From assembly GCA_023227835.1 (NCBI GenBank), contig JALOCI010000014.1:1-63459 (forward strand): a DNA stretch of 63,459 bases, in the 5' to 3' direction. Both the position numbers and the translations under genes were made by a program. Shown here piece by piece: positions 17,090-25,199 of this stretch. The notes below the pieces were generated by a model that saw nothing but the letters and a program-made list of their open reading frames with translations, was not told where the DNA came from and made no database searches. The first letter of the stretch is position 1. The number at the start of each line of letters is the position of its first letter. This DNA comes from Bacteroidales bacterium (GTDB lineage Bacteria; Bacteroidota; Bacteroidia; Bacteroidales; UBA932).

Positions 17090-18472
17090 ATGAATTCATT
17101 TGCTTCTGTCGTGGAAGGCATAAGTGCCTTCCTGTGGGGTTGGCCTATGATTGTACTTCTTTTAGGCACACACATCTACCTTACTATTGTACTTAAATTT
17201 CCTCAAAGAAAAATTTTTACGGGAATACGATTGTCAGTTACAAAAGATAAAGGGGCAAATGGGGATGTAAGTCAATTCGGTGCTTTGGCTACAGCACTTG
17301 CGGCAACAATTGGAACGGGAAATATTGTGGGTGTCGCTACAGCTGTAGCTCTGGGTGGTCCCGGGGCTGTATTATGGTGTTGGCTTACAGGAGTATTCGG
17401 TATTGCTACAAAATATTCGGAAGGATTACTTGCCATTAAGTACAGGGTTAAAACGTCAGATGGAACTATGCTTGGAGGTCCTATGTACGCTCTTGAGAGA
17501 GGGCTGAACATGAAATGGCTGGGCATCCTGTTCTGTCTTTTTACGGCAGTGGCTGCCTTTGGAATAGGGAACACTGTCCAGGCCAACTCCATCTCTATGC
17601 TTATCAATGAAACATATTCTGTGTCTAAATATGTTACAGGTCTGGTCATTGCAATACTAACAGCCCTGGTTATATTATTCGGAGTTAAGGGTATTGCGAG
17701 AGTATGCGGAACGCTGGTTCCTTTCATGGCCTTTTTTTATGTAATAGGTTGTCTCTATATTTTGGTAATGAATTATAGCTATCTTGGCGAAACTATAAGG
17801 TTGATTTTTGAGTCTGCCTTTAGTGCAAAAGCTGCAGGGGCAGGTTTTTTGGGTACAACAGTAATGATGGCGGCCAGATACGGAATTGCCAGAGGTTTGT
17901 TTTCAAATGAGTCAGGTCTTGGTTCTGCTCCGTTAGTGGCGGCAGCAGCACAGACAAGAAACCCGGTCCGACAGGCACTTGTCTCTTCAACCGGAACTTT
18001 CTGGGATACAGTAGTGATTTGTGCCTTGACTGGTTTAGTTGTAGTTAGTTCTGTTCTTGCATTTCCCGATATCGATCATACTAACGGTGCAGCTTTGACA
18101 AAAGCAGCATTTTCTAAAATACCTTTTGGATCACTAATACTCTCTGTCGGAATTGTGGCATTTGCGTTCAGTACAATACTGGGGTGGAGTTACTATGGTG
18201 AAAAGGCTGTGGAATACCTGGGAGGTAAAAAATTCATTATTTGGTACAGAGTTGCATGGATAATTGCCGTATTTGTAGGATCTGTAGCCAATCTTTCACT
18301 TATCTGGAATATTGCTGACAGTATGAATGCTTTGATGGCTATTCCTAACCTGATTGCACTGCTGCTTCTTTCAAAGGTTATAGTTAAAGAGACAAATAAA
18401 TACCTGTGGTCTAAAAATCTGGATGAGACTTCAAACGAAGAGATCCCTTTGATAACAAAGGGATCCCGGTGA
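17090..18472 (+). CDS. Alanine or glycine:cation symporter (AGCS family)
   Basis: A 460-residue inner-membrane transporter that imports alanine or glycine with sodium or protons. Family features include GALATALAATIGTGNIVGVA, GGPGAVLWCW, GTMLGGPMYALE and FSNESGLGSAPLVAAAAQT, with about eleven hydrophobic helices. The start at 17090 (MNSFASVVEGISAFLWGWP) is preferred over an in-frame extension to 17015, which would overlap the DUF454 gene and promoter. The last codons form a strong hairpin. The next gene on the other strand, an M49 dipeptidyl-peptidase, ends 18 bp away; peptide breakdown and amino acid uptake may be linked. Confidence 0.92.
   Translation: MNSFASVVEGISAFLWGWPMIVLLLGTHIYLTIVLKFPQRKIFTGIRLSVTKDKGANGDVSQFGALATALAATIGTGNIVGVATAVALGGPGAVLWCWLTGVFGIATKYSEGLLAIKYRVKTSDGTMLGGPMYALERGLNMKWLGILFCLFTAVAAFGIGNTVQANSISMLINETYSVSKYVTGLVIAILTALVILFGVKGIARVCGTLVPFMAFFYVIGCLYILVMNYSYLGETIRLIFESAFSAKAAGAGFLGTTVMMAARYGIARGLFSNESGLGSAPLVAAAAQTRNPVRQALVSSTGTFWDTVVICALTGLVVVSSVLAFPDIDHTNGAALTKAAFSKIPFGSLILSVGIVAFAFSTILGWSYYGEKAVEYLGGKKFIIWYRVAWIIAVFVGSVANLSLIWNIADSMNALMAIPNLIALLLLSKVIVKETNKYLWSKNLDETSNEEIPLITKGSR
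18442..18465. terminator. Strong hairpin inside the last codons of the alanine symporter
   Basis: GATCCCTTTG-ATAA-CAAAGGGATC: a perfect 10-bp stem with a 4-base loop, ending 4 bases before the TGA codon. There is no T run, so it may be a bidirectional terminator of a non-canonical type or an mRNA-stabilising 3' structure. The convergent M49 gene ends 26 bp further on. Confidence 0.5.
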
Positions 18473-18490
18473 TTCAAAAGCAATATCTTA

Positions 18491-20509
18491 TTAGTTTATT
18501 ACAGGAAGAAAACTATATTTCTTTCCGTAATCTCTCATTTGCTGCAGAAAATCCTTAGGATACTCTACTTTATAGTCAATAACCTTACCATCTTTCTCAA
18601 CTGGGATTATATCTGGATTGATAAATCCTCCGTACGGTTTGAGATTTAAAGATGCATATCTCTCTTTGAGCTCTTTGTGTAGTTGCGGATCTATATTGAT
18701 TCCATAGGTTGTTACGAGCTTTTTACCTGCTTCATAGTCACCCTCGGATTTTATTCTTTGCAGCTCTTTAAGCAGTTCGCCAAAGAGAACTCTTAATTTT
18801 GCATAGTCGTTAATTACGAAATATGTCTTTCCGTCACGAATTCGTTTTTCGATGACATTGTCAGCTTTCCCTTTCTCAAAACACCACTCTGAGATCATCT
18901 TTCTGCCCTGCATATGAGCCTGAGTTACGCTCTTGCCAAGGTCTATGCGTACAAATTGGGTGAAAATGCCATTCCTTATATAATTAATATATTCTGCCTT
19001 ATAGGCTGAGTCGTTTGGTGTAATGCCGAGCTCAACAAGCTTTGGATCTGCAAGATAATACAGGGCAAAAAGATCTGCTCTGGACTCTTCAAGTGTTGAA
19101 CTGTAATCTTTCAGCGCGTTTGGAGATGTCCCTTCACGTAATTGCCCAGAGCCGTGGCCGAGACATTCGTGAAGATCAGTGTGAAGGTTGCTTGTAAGGC
19201 TGCCGTATTGCTTAATAAGTTGTATCTCAGAGTCATCCCACGAAAATTCTCCGCTCATAGTCTTTGGCGATTCTTCTGCTGCTTTTTCGTATGCATCCGT
19301 AATATTTGCAATCGTTACGGATTTTGAACCGTGTTCTTTTCTAATCCAATCTGCATTCGGAAGGTTAATTCCCAGCGGTGATACAGGGTAACAGTCTCCC
19401 CCGAGTTGTACTGCGTTGATTACCTTGGCAGATACCCCTTTGACCTCTTTTTTTCTGTACTTAGGGTCAATAGGAGAGTTATCCTCGAACCATTGGGCAT
19501 TATCGCTGATAATCTGAGTCCGTTTTGATGCTTCAAGGTCCTTTATATTAACCATACCTTCCCACGTAGCCTTTAATCCAAGAGGATCGTTGTAATTTTC
19601 TATGAACCCGTTGATAAAGTCTACCTGAGAGCCAGTTTCCTTAACCCAGGCTATATTGTATTCATCCCATACCTTAAGGTCTCCGCTGCGATAGTAGTCA
19701 CAAAGTAACTTTATGTACTCCTTTTGCTTTTCATTTTCTGCAACAGCAGCTGCTTTTTCAAGATGGTAAATAATTTCTTCTATTGCCTTCCCGTAAAGAC
19801 CATCTGCTTTATAAACCTTCTCTTCAATTTTTCCATTTTGTTTGATGAGCTTTGAATTAAGACCATATGATAAAGGTTTCGGATCGCTAGGATTTTCCAT
19901 TTTTTTATAGAAAGATTCGGCCTCGCCGGCTGTAACACCGTCATAGAAGTTAACAGCACTTTCTGTAATCAGGTCGCCTTTGCCTGTAATGTTCTTTCTG
20001 TAGGGAGCAACCGAAGGATCGAAGATGATTGGTAATATTTCATCCTTAAGAGAGTCCAGACCGCTTTTTGACATAAGGTCAGCAAAAAACTCTTTTGAAC
20101 AAGCAGGAATAATTTTCTCCTCAGCATAATGATGGTGAATGCCATTGCTGAAAAAAACTCTTTTGGCGTACACTATGAATTCATTGTAATCTTTGCTCTC
20201 TTTATCGCCGTTGTAATTGTCAAGGATTTGCTCCAGTACTTTTCTTACCTTCAGCCCGTATTTAGAGTTCTGATCCCAGAATATGTCACGGCCGCATTTG
20301 ACCGCCTCACTTAAATGGTAGATGTACTCCTTTTGTTGAAGGGTAAGTGAATCCCATCCCGGAATCTGAAAACGGATGACTTTTATATCGGCAAATTCAT
20401 CCGCCAGATATTTGAATGGCTCCTGAGTCTTTTCCGGAGCCTTCTGTTTACATGAGCATAATGAAAGCCCTGTAATTGTTGCAATAAGCATAATTTTAAC
20501 GCAGTTCAT
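18491..20509 (-). CDS. Dipeptidyl-peptidase III-like M49 metallopeptidase (lipoprotein)
   Basis: A 672-residue zinc peptidase that removes dipeptides from the N-termini of oligopeptides. The hallmark HECLGHGSG (HExxxGH; residues 447-452 hold the zinc histidines) and the downstream EESRAD (third zinc ligand) are both present. The N-terminus from the ATG at 20509 carries a lipoprotein signal (GLSLCSCKQK), so the enzyme is probably envelope-anchored, as in other Bacteroidota M49 proteins. An in-frame TTG at 20527 falls inside the -7 promoter box and is not a start. Length is close to the usual 650-700 residues. Confidence 0.92.
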   Translation of the reverse strand: MNCVKIMLIATITGLSLCSCKQKAPEKTQEPFKYLADEFADIKVIRFQIPGWDSLTLQQKEYIYHLSEAVKCGRDIFWDQNSKYGLKVRKVLEQILDNYNGDKESKDYNEFIVYAKRVFFSNGIHHHYAEEKIIPACSKEFFADLMSKSGLDSLKDEILPIIFDPSVAPYRKNITGKGDLITESAVNFYDGVTAGEAESFYKKMENPSDPKPLSYGLNSKLIKQNGKIEEKVYKADGLYGKAIEEIIYHLEKAAAVAENEKQKEYIKLLCDYYRSGDLKVWDEYNIAWVKETGSQVDFINGFIENYNDPLGLKATWEGMVNIKDLEASKRTQIISDNAQWFEDNSPIDPKYRKKEVKGVSAKVINAVQLGGDCYPVSPLGINLPNADWIRKEHGSKSVTIANITDAYEKAAEESPKTMSGEFSWDDSEIQLIKQYGSLTSNLHTDLHECLGHGSGQLREGTSPNALKDYSSTLEESRADLFALYYLADPKLVELGITPNDSAYKAEYINYIRNGIFTQFVRIDLGKSVTQAHMQGRKMISEWCFEKGKADNVIEKRIRDGKTYFVINDYAKLRVLFGELLKELQRIKSEGDYEAGKKLVTTYGINIDPQLHKELKERYASLNLKPYGGFINPDIIPVEKDGKVIDYKVEYPKDFLQQMRDYGKKYSFLPVIN

Positions 20510-20524
20510 GATTCTAAATTTAGA

Positions 20525-20532
20525 CAAATATA
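20525..20532 (-). promoter_or_regulatory. -7 box for the M49 peptidase gene
   Basis: TATATTTG on the minus strand, an exact TAnnTTTG match, 15 bases before the ATG. It explains why the TTG at 20527 cannot be the start. Confidence 0.5.
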
Positions 20533-20575
20533 ACTCTTTGTAGCAGAAAAAGATTAATTTTGATTCTTAATACTA

Positions 20576-21739
20576 ATGATTAAGATGAAGCGGTCGTTTT
20601 TTGCTTTTACCCTGTTAGCTGTAATAATCCTATATTCATGTACCAAAGTTGACAAGCCCGATAATGGGTACAACAGAGTTGTGGTTATTTATTTTGCAGC
20701 TAACAACAATTTAAGTTCGTATGCTGAGGACAATATTAAGGGCATTTCTCAGGGATATCTGCCCGATGAGAACAGTGATGATATTCTGCTTATATACTCA
20801 CATACAGCAAAAAACTTACCGGTACTTTTAAGGATGTATAAAGACAAATCCGGATCTGTCAAGCAGGATGTTGTCTCTAATTATACGGGGCAGAACTCCA
20901 CGACACCCCAAGTGCTTGAATCGCTGCTGGATAAAATAAAGGTGATATTTCCGGCCAAAGAATACGGATTGGTATTGTGGTCGCATGGTACCGGATGGTT
21001 GCCGGAAGGTTATTATGATAATTCAACTCAGTATGGAGTTTCATTTCCGGACCCTTATGCAGATCTGGTTAAAAGTTTCGGGTATGAGGATGGTGTAGAG
21101 ATGGATGTCAAAGATCTTTGCAATTCCATACCCTATCATCTCTCTTTCATCGTTTTCGACTGTTGTCTTATGGGTGGGATTGAAGTCGCTTACGAGTTTA
21201 AAGATAAATGTGACTTTATAGTAGCCTCTCCGGCTGAGATACTTGCGACCGGATTTCCATACGACAGAGTTATAGAGCCTTTATTTGACAATAATGCAGA
21301 TCTTGAGGAGGTCTGCAAGAGATATTATGATTATTACAATTCTCAGAGCGGAGTATATAAATCAGGGACTATTGCCTTGTACAATACTTCAAAGCTTGAC
21401 GCACTGGCTTCTGTGTGCAAAACTATTTTCTCATCTCACAGAGATCAGATGGCAACACTTAGCGCAAAAAATATTCAGGGGTATTTCAGATTGAATAAGC
21501 ATTGGTTCTATGACCTGGCCGATTTTGTATCGCAGTTTGCAACGCAGGAGGAGCTTGTTCAGTTTAACAAAGCAATCTCAGATGTTGTTACGGAAAAATA
21601 CTCCACTGCAATATTCCTGGATCTGACTATATCCAGGTATTCAGGCATAAGTACATATTTACAGAGCAACGGCAGTTCATATCTGGATGATTACTATAAG
21701 GGATATCAGTGGAATATTGCCACCCAGATGATAAAGTGA
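20576..21739 (+). CDS. Clostripain-family (C11) cysteine peptidase lipoprotein
   Basis: A 387-residue protein with a lipoprotein signal (lipobox LYSC, Cys22) and the C11 catalytic dyad: H137 in LVLWSHGTGW and C197 in FDCCLMGGIEVAYE, where the usual DACLMG reads DCCLMG. The N-terminal VVIYFAANNNLSSYAEDNI is the common start of the C11 fold. C11 enzymes cleave after Arg or Lys and often self-activate. It stands alone between the divergent M49 gene and rplY. The surface location and neighbouring peptidases suggest peptide scavenging. Confidence 0.9.
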   Translation: MIKMKRSFFAFTLLAVIILYSCTKVDKPDNGYNRVVVIYFAANNNLSSYAEDNIKGISQGYLPDENSDDILLIYSHTAKNLPVLLRMYKDKSGSVKQDVVSNYTGQNSTTPQVLESLLDKIKVIFPAKEYGLVLWSHGTGWLPEGYYDNSTQYGVSFPDPYADLVKSFGYEDGVEMDVKDLCNSIPYHLSFIVFDCCLMGGIEVAYEFKDKCDFIVASPAEILATGFPYDRVIEPLFDNNADLEEVCKRYYDYYNSQSGVYKSGTIALYNTSKLDALASVCKTIFSSHRDQMATLSAKNIQGYFRLNKHWFYDLADFVSQFATQEELVQFNKAISDVVTEKYSTAIFLDLTISRYSGISTYLQSNGSSYLDDYYKGYQWNIATQMIK

Positions 21740-21746
21740 CAAATAG

Positions 21747-21776
21747 TTGCTGTCAGTCAGAAATTTTGTATATTTG
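21747..21776 (+). promoter_or_regulatory. Promoter of rplY-pth operon
   Basis: TTG at 21747-21749 and TATATTTG at 21769-21776, separated by 19 bases: a near-ideal Bacteroidota -33/-7 pair. It predicts a leader of about 70 nt before the rplY ATG. Confidence 0.65.
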
Positions 21777-21784
21777 CGCTCTCT

Positions 21785-21802
21785 AAAAAAGGAAACTTTT
21801 TT
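21785..21802 (+). promoter_or_regulatory. First hairpin of the rplY leader
   Basis: AAAAAAG-GAAA-CTTTTTT: a 7-bp stem closed by a GAAA tetraloop (GNRA type), followed by GG. Confidence 0.45.
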
Positions 21803-21813
21803 GGTGCAATGGG

Positions 21814-21832
21814 ATCCGGACCATTTCCGGAT
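21814..21832 (+). promoter_or_regulatory. Second hairpin of the rplY leader
   Basis: ATCCGGA-CCATT-TCCGGAT: a perfect 7-bp stem with a 5-base loop, 21 bases before the rplY ATG. Confidence 0.5.
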
Positions 21833-21853
21833 TGAGTAACACATTTTATTATT

Positions 21854-22438
21854 ATGAAAACATTTAATTTGAAAGGAACCCTGAGGAACGGGGCAAACAA
21901 ACAGGCTATCAAAACATTGAGAAGGAACGGAGAAGTTCCTTGTGTACTTTACGGACCTGGTATCGAAAACGTACTTTTTTCCGTTAACGCAAAAGAGCTC
22001 TTACTGGTAACGCATACACCTAATTCCTACATCATCGAACTTGAGATTGCCGATAAAAAATATACTGCAGTATATCATACAGCACAGTTTCATCCTGTAA
22101 CAGACGAAACTCTTCACGTTGATTTCCTTGCAGTTTCTTCGGAAAAACCGGTTTCAATCAATGTTCCTATCATCATCACCGGTAATTCAGAAGGTGTACG
22201 TCAGGGAGGTAAACTTAGTGTATCTGCCAGGAAGCTCAAAGTATCAGCCTTGATGGCTAATCTTCCGGATACCCTTACTGTAGATATTACTAATTTAAGT
22301 CTTGGTAAGACAATTGTAGCCGGTGAACTTAAGTATGATAATATTCAGATTCTTTCACCTAAGAGTACAATTATCTGTGCTGTCAAGATGACAAGAGCAG
22401 CAATAGGTGCAGCAGCCGCAGCGGCAGCCGCAAAATAA
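21854..22438 (+). CDS. rplY: 50S ribosomal protein L25 (general stress protein CTC type)
   Basis: L25 binds 5S rRNA in the large subunit. This 194-residue long form has the N-terminal L25 domain (GTLRNGANKQAIKTLRRNGE, PCVLYGPG) and the C-terminal TL5/CTC beta domain (VSINVPIIITGNSEGVRQGG). It ends in an Ala run (AAAAAAAAK), a common low-complexity tail in Bacteroidota L25. It heads an operon with pth and an S4-domain protein; the rplY-pth pairing is found across bacteria. A structured leader with two hairpins precedes it. Confidence 0.95.
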   Translation: MKTFNLKGTLRNGANKQAIKTLRRNGEVPCVLYGPGIENVLFSVNAKELLLVTHTPNSYIIELEIADKKYTAVYHTAQFHPVTDETLHVDFLAVSSEKPVSINVPIIITGNSEGVRQGGKLSVSARKLKVSALMANLPDTLTVDITNLSLGKTIVAGELKYDNIQILSPKSTIICAVKMTRAAIGAAAAAAAAK

Positions 22439-22452
22439 TATAACGTTATGGT

Positions 22453-23016
22453 ATGAGCTATCTTATAGTCGGATTGGGAAACATCGGAGCTGAGTATGCT
22501 GATACCCGCCATAATGCAGGATTTTATATGTTGGATGCCCTAGCCAGAGCATCCAACATATCTTTTATAAGCAGCCGTTACGGTTCGATTGCAGAGTATA
22601 AATTTAAGGGAAAACGGTTTGTGCTTCTCAAACCTTCCACTTATATGAATTTAAGCGGGAAAGCAGTTAATTACTGGCTTAAAGCAGAAAATATAGAACA
22701 GGAGAATATGCTTGTTGTGGTGGATGACATTGCTATTCCTTTCGGTGAGCTAAGAATGCGCAAACAAGGGAGTGACGGAGGTCATAATGGTCTGAAAGAT
22801 ATAATATCAGTCCTAGGCAACACTAACTTTTCACGCATAAGAGTAGGAATAGGAGGAGACTTCTCCAGAGGCCAGCAGATAGACTATGTTCTTGGAACAT
22901 GGACAACAGAGGAGAAACTGGCACTGCCGGCTATTGCCGATAAGGCAATAGAGACAATAAAAATGTTCGGCACAGTCGGTGCTGACAGGACAATGAATTA
23001 TTGCAACACGAAATGA
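22453..23016 (+). CDS. pth: Peptidyl-tRNA hydrolase
   Basis: Pth cleaves peptidyl-tRNAs released from stalled ribosomes. Signatures: YLIVGLGNIGAEYADTRHNAGF at the N-terminus with the catalytic His in RHNAGF, KPSTYMNLSG, VVDDIAIPFGELRMRKQGSDGGHNGL and FSRIRVGIG. Length 187 residues is normal. An ATG five bases upstream is out of frame and meets a stop at once, so the start at 22453 is clear. Its TGA overlaps the start of the S4 gene (ATGA). Confidence 0.96.
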   Translation: MSYLIVGLGNIGAEYADTRHNAGFYMLDALARASNISFISSRYGSIAEYKFKGKRFVLLKPSTYMNLSGKAVNYWLKAENIEQENMLVVVDDIAIPFGELRMRKQGSDGGHNGLKDIISVLGNTNFSRIRVGIGGDFSRGQQIDYVLGTWTTEEKLALPAIADKAIETIKMFGTVGADRTMNYCNTK

Positions 23017-23417
23017 GCAGGGTTGATAAATTCCTGTGGTCTGTGAGGATTTACAAAACCCGTACAGATGCCACGGATGCATGCCGTTCCGGCAGAATCA
23101 AAATCAATGGGGCTGATGCAAAGCCGTCGAGAGAGGTAAAACCGGGAGATACAATTACTATCCGGAAAGGTAGTATTCATTTTCAATACAAGGTTATTGC
23201 AGATGTGGAGCGAAGACAACCAGCAAGATTAGTTGAGGAGTATATATTGAATGTTACTCCTGCGGAGGAACTGGAAAAACTCAATATGCCAAGAGAAACT
23301 TTCTTTCTTTCCAGAGATCGCGGAACGGGCAGACCCACAAAAAAAGAGAGACGTGATATGGACGACCTTCTGGACAGTGTGGACTTTCTGTATGATACGG
23401 GAGAAGAGGATGACTAG
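23013..23417 (+). CDS. S4-domain RNA-binding protein (HslR-like)
   Basis: A 134-residue protein with an N-terminal S4 RNA-binding domain (RVDKFLWSVRIYKTRTDATD, SGRIKINGADAKPSREVKPGD) and a basic/acidic tail (DRGTGRPTKKERRDMDDL). HslR-type proteins bind 50S subunits carrying stalled nascent chains attached to tRNA, which fits with the coupled upstream pth gene. The ATG at 23013 overlaps the pth stop as ATGA and gives the canonical start; an in-frame TTG 12 bases upstream is less likely. Its TAG stop shares the palindrome CTAG with the manA stop codon on the other strand. Confidence 0.9.
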   Translation: MSRVDKFLWSVRIYKTRTDATDACRSGRIKINGADAKPSREVKPGDTITIRKGSIHFQYKVIADVERRQPARLVEEYILNVTPAEELEKLNMPRETFFLSRDRGTGRPTKKERRDMDDLLDSVDFLYDTGEEDD

Positions 23418-24403
23418 CCTTTACCTGTAATCTCCAACAACTGACATTCCCCGCTCTCTTTTAGTATTGTATATTCCCCCATAGCAGCCGGAACAAGGAC
23501 AGTCTCACCTTTTGATACCTTAAGTGAGGACTCTTTTGAGTTAATCAAAACCTCGCCCTCAAGTACCATATAGATGATAAAGCTTTCAAATGAATTACTG
23601 TCAAAACGCATTGTCTTTTCAGGGTTCAGCAGAGATATTTTAAAATAATCACAATCATTAATCGGTTCATTCTCTGTATGTTTTGTGCCTGAATTGTGAT
23701 ATTGTGAAATATCATATTTCCTGTAATCAATTATATCGATTGCAAGATCAAGATGCATTTCGCGGGCAGTCTGAGGGTTGTGTTCCCTTCCCCAGTCGTA
23801 TACCCTGTATGTCACATCTGAGGTTGTCTGGATTTCTGCCACAAGAATACCTCCTGTAGCCGCATGAATTGTTCCCGGAGTTATAAGAACATAGTCTCCC
23901 TTTTTTGGAGTAATTACATTGAGCAGTTCATGAACTGTGTTGTTATTACATCTGTCGTACAACTCCTGTGGAGTGGTTTCTCTGTTAAAACCTAAATATA
24001 TTTTAGCGTCAGGAGCAGCATCAACAATATACCAAAGCTCTGTCTTACCGTATGATTCATGTCTTGCAAGTGCAGTCTCGTCATCAGGGTGTACTTGTAT
24101 AGAAAGACCTTGTTGTATATCGAGATATTTAATGAGAACAGGAAATTCAATCCCAAACTTCTCATAGATTGCATCTCCGGTTATCTCTCCCAGATATGTT
24201 TCCACTAACTCATTTATATCGTTATCTTTTAGATATCCGTTTGCTACGACAGACACATCTCCCTGTACGCCGCTAAGTTCCCAGCTTTCACCAGTAGGCT
24301 TTTCACCTGTCTTGGGTTTGTTCAGGAGATTTATAAGTTGATCTCCGCCCCAGACACGTTCTTTAATTATTGGTTTGAATTTTAGTGGGTAAAGTGTTGC
24401 CAT
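23414..24403 (-). CDS. manA: Mannose-6-phosphate isomerase, class I
   Basis: A zinc cupin enzyme interconverting mannose-6-phosphate and fructose-6-phosphate, feeding GDP-sugar and glycan synthesis. The 329-residue sequence begins with PLKFKPIIKERVWGGDQL and contains the zinc ligands of LSIQVHPDDE and GKTELWYI, followed by GYVLITPGTIHA-type residues (KGDYVLITPGTIHAATGGI). It is the last of three overlapping minus-strand genes. Its start overlaps the CPBP gene by 41 bp, and its stop shares bases with the S4 gene. Confidence 0.94.
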   Translation of the reverse strand: MATLYPLKFKPIIKERVWGGDQLINLLNKPKTGEKPTGESWELSGVQGDVSVVANGYLKDNDINELVETYLGEITGDAIYEKFGIEFPVLIKYLDIQQGLSIQVHPDDETALARHESYGKTELWYIVDAAPDAKIYLGFNRETTPQELYDRCNNNTVHELLNVITPKKGDYVLITPGTIHAATGGILVAEIQTTSDVTYRVYDWGREHNPQTAREMHLDLAIDIIDYRKYDISQYHNSGTKHTENEPINDCDYFKISLLNPEKTMRFDSNSFESFIIYMVLEGEVLINSKESSLKVSKGETVLVPAAMGEYTILKESGECQLLEITGKG

Positions 24404-25199
24404 ATTTGTATTTCATTATAAAGGTGGTTATTATCAAAAAAAGTAGTGATAATGCATAGAAAAAATAGTACCCGTTTCCGGGTATGAGATCTTTAAATCC
24501 TGCGTCGGCAGACATATTCGGATTGAGAAGTACAATAATGTACGAAAACCCGTTATTTACAAAATGAAGGAAGATTGTTGCCCAGAGAGAGCCTGTCTTC
24601 CAGTAAATCCAGCCCATGAGAGAGCCTACAAGAAAAGCCGGAATAGCCTGCCAGGGATTGAGGTGAATCACTCCGAAAATCAATGCAGACCAGAGTATTG
24701 CTTTCCACGGCTTCATATGACAAAGAAGTCCTCTTAAAATTATACCGCGGCAGAATGTCTCTTCAAAAAGAGGCGCAAAGATTACCATCATAAGGAGACT
24801 ACTGTATTTATTCTTGGTTACACTTTCCAGCAGATCTCTTATAAAATCAGGAACAGGCATCCATGAAGATAATGGTTCGGTAACATAGTTAAATGCAATC
24901 AGAAGAGGCGGGAGGAGCAGAAAAGTGACCAGTCCGCCCAGGCTGCCAAAATCGGGTGAATTAAAAGGTATTTTGGCCGCTGAAGGGTGTCTTTTGTTTA
25001 CCTGTCTTATCCAAAGATAGGGAGGAAGGAAAATAAAAGGATATGCAACAACAGGATGCCAATCAGATAAAGTTGGTAATGCAAGCTGCAAAATATATGT
25101 TACAGCCCAACTCAGAAGGCTTCCGCCAATAATCATTATCGCTACCAGTATCCAGCTTTCCCTAAAGTCCGGAATATATGTCCAATATCTTCTAAACAT
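24363..25199 (-). CDS. CPBP family intramembrane glutamic endopeptidase
   Basis: A 278-residue multi-helix membrane protein with the Abi/CAAX protease motifs: APLFEETFCRGIILRGLL (motif 1, EExxxR), SALIFGVIHL (motif 2, FxxxH) and ATIFLHFVNN (motif 3, HxxxN/D). Bacterial members are intramembrane proteases with roles in envelope stress or bacteriocin immunity; nothing here narrows that down. The ATG directly follows the nucleotidyltransferase stop (TGAATG), and its 3' end runs 41 bp into manA. Confidence 0.9.
   Translation of the reverse strand: MFRRYWTYIPDFRESWILVAIMIIGGSLLSWAVTYILQLALPTLSDWHPVVAYPFIFLPPYLWIRQVNKRHPSAAKIPFNSPDFGSLGGLVTFLLLPPLLIAFNYVTEPLSSWMPVPDFIRDLLESVTKNKYSSLLMMVIFAPLFEETFCRGIILRGLLCHMKPWKAILWSALIFGVIHLNPWQAIPAFLVGSLMGWIYWKTGSLWATIFLHFVNNGFSYIIVLLNPNMSADAGFKDLIPGNGYYFFYALSLLFLIITTFIMKYKYGNTLPTKIQTNN

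Noticed and set aside
20510..20527. TTG start for the M49 peptidase
   Set aside because: It lies inside the exact -7 box TATATTTG; the ATG at 20509 gives a proper lipoprotein signal.
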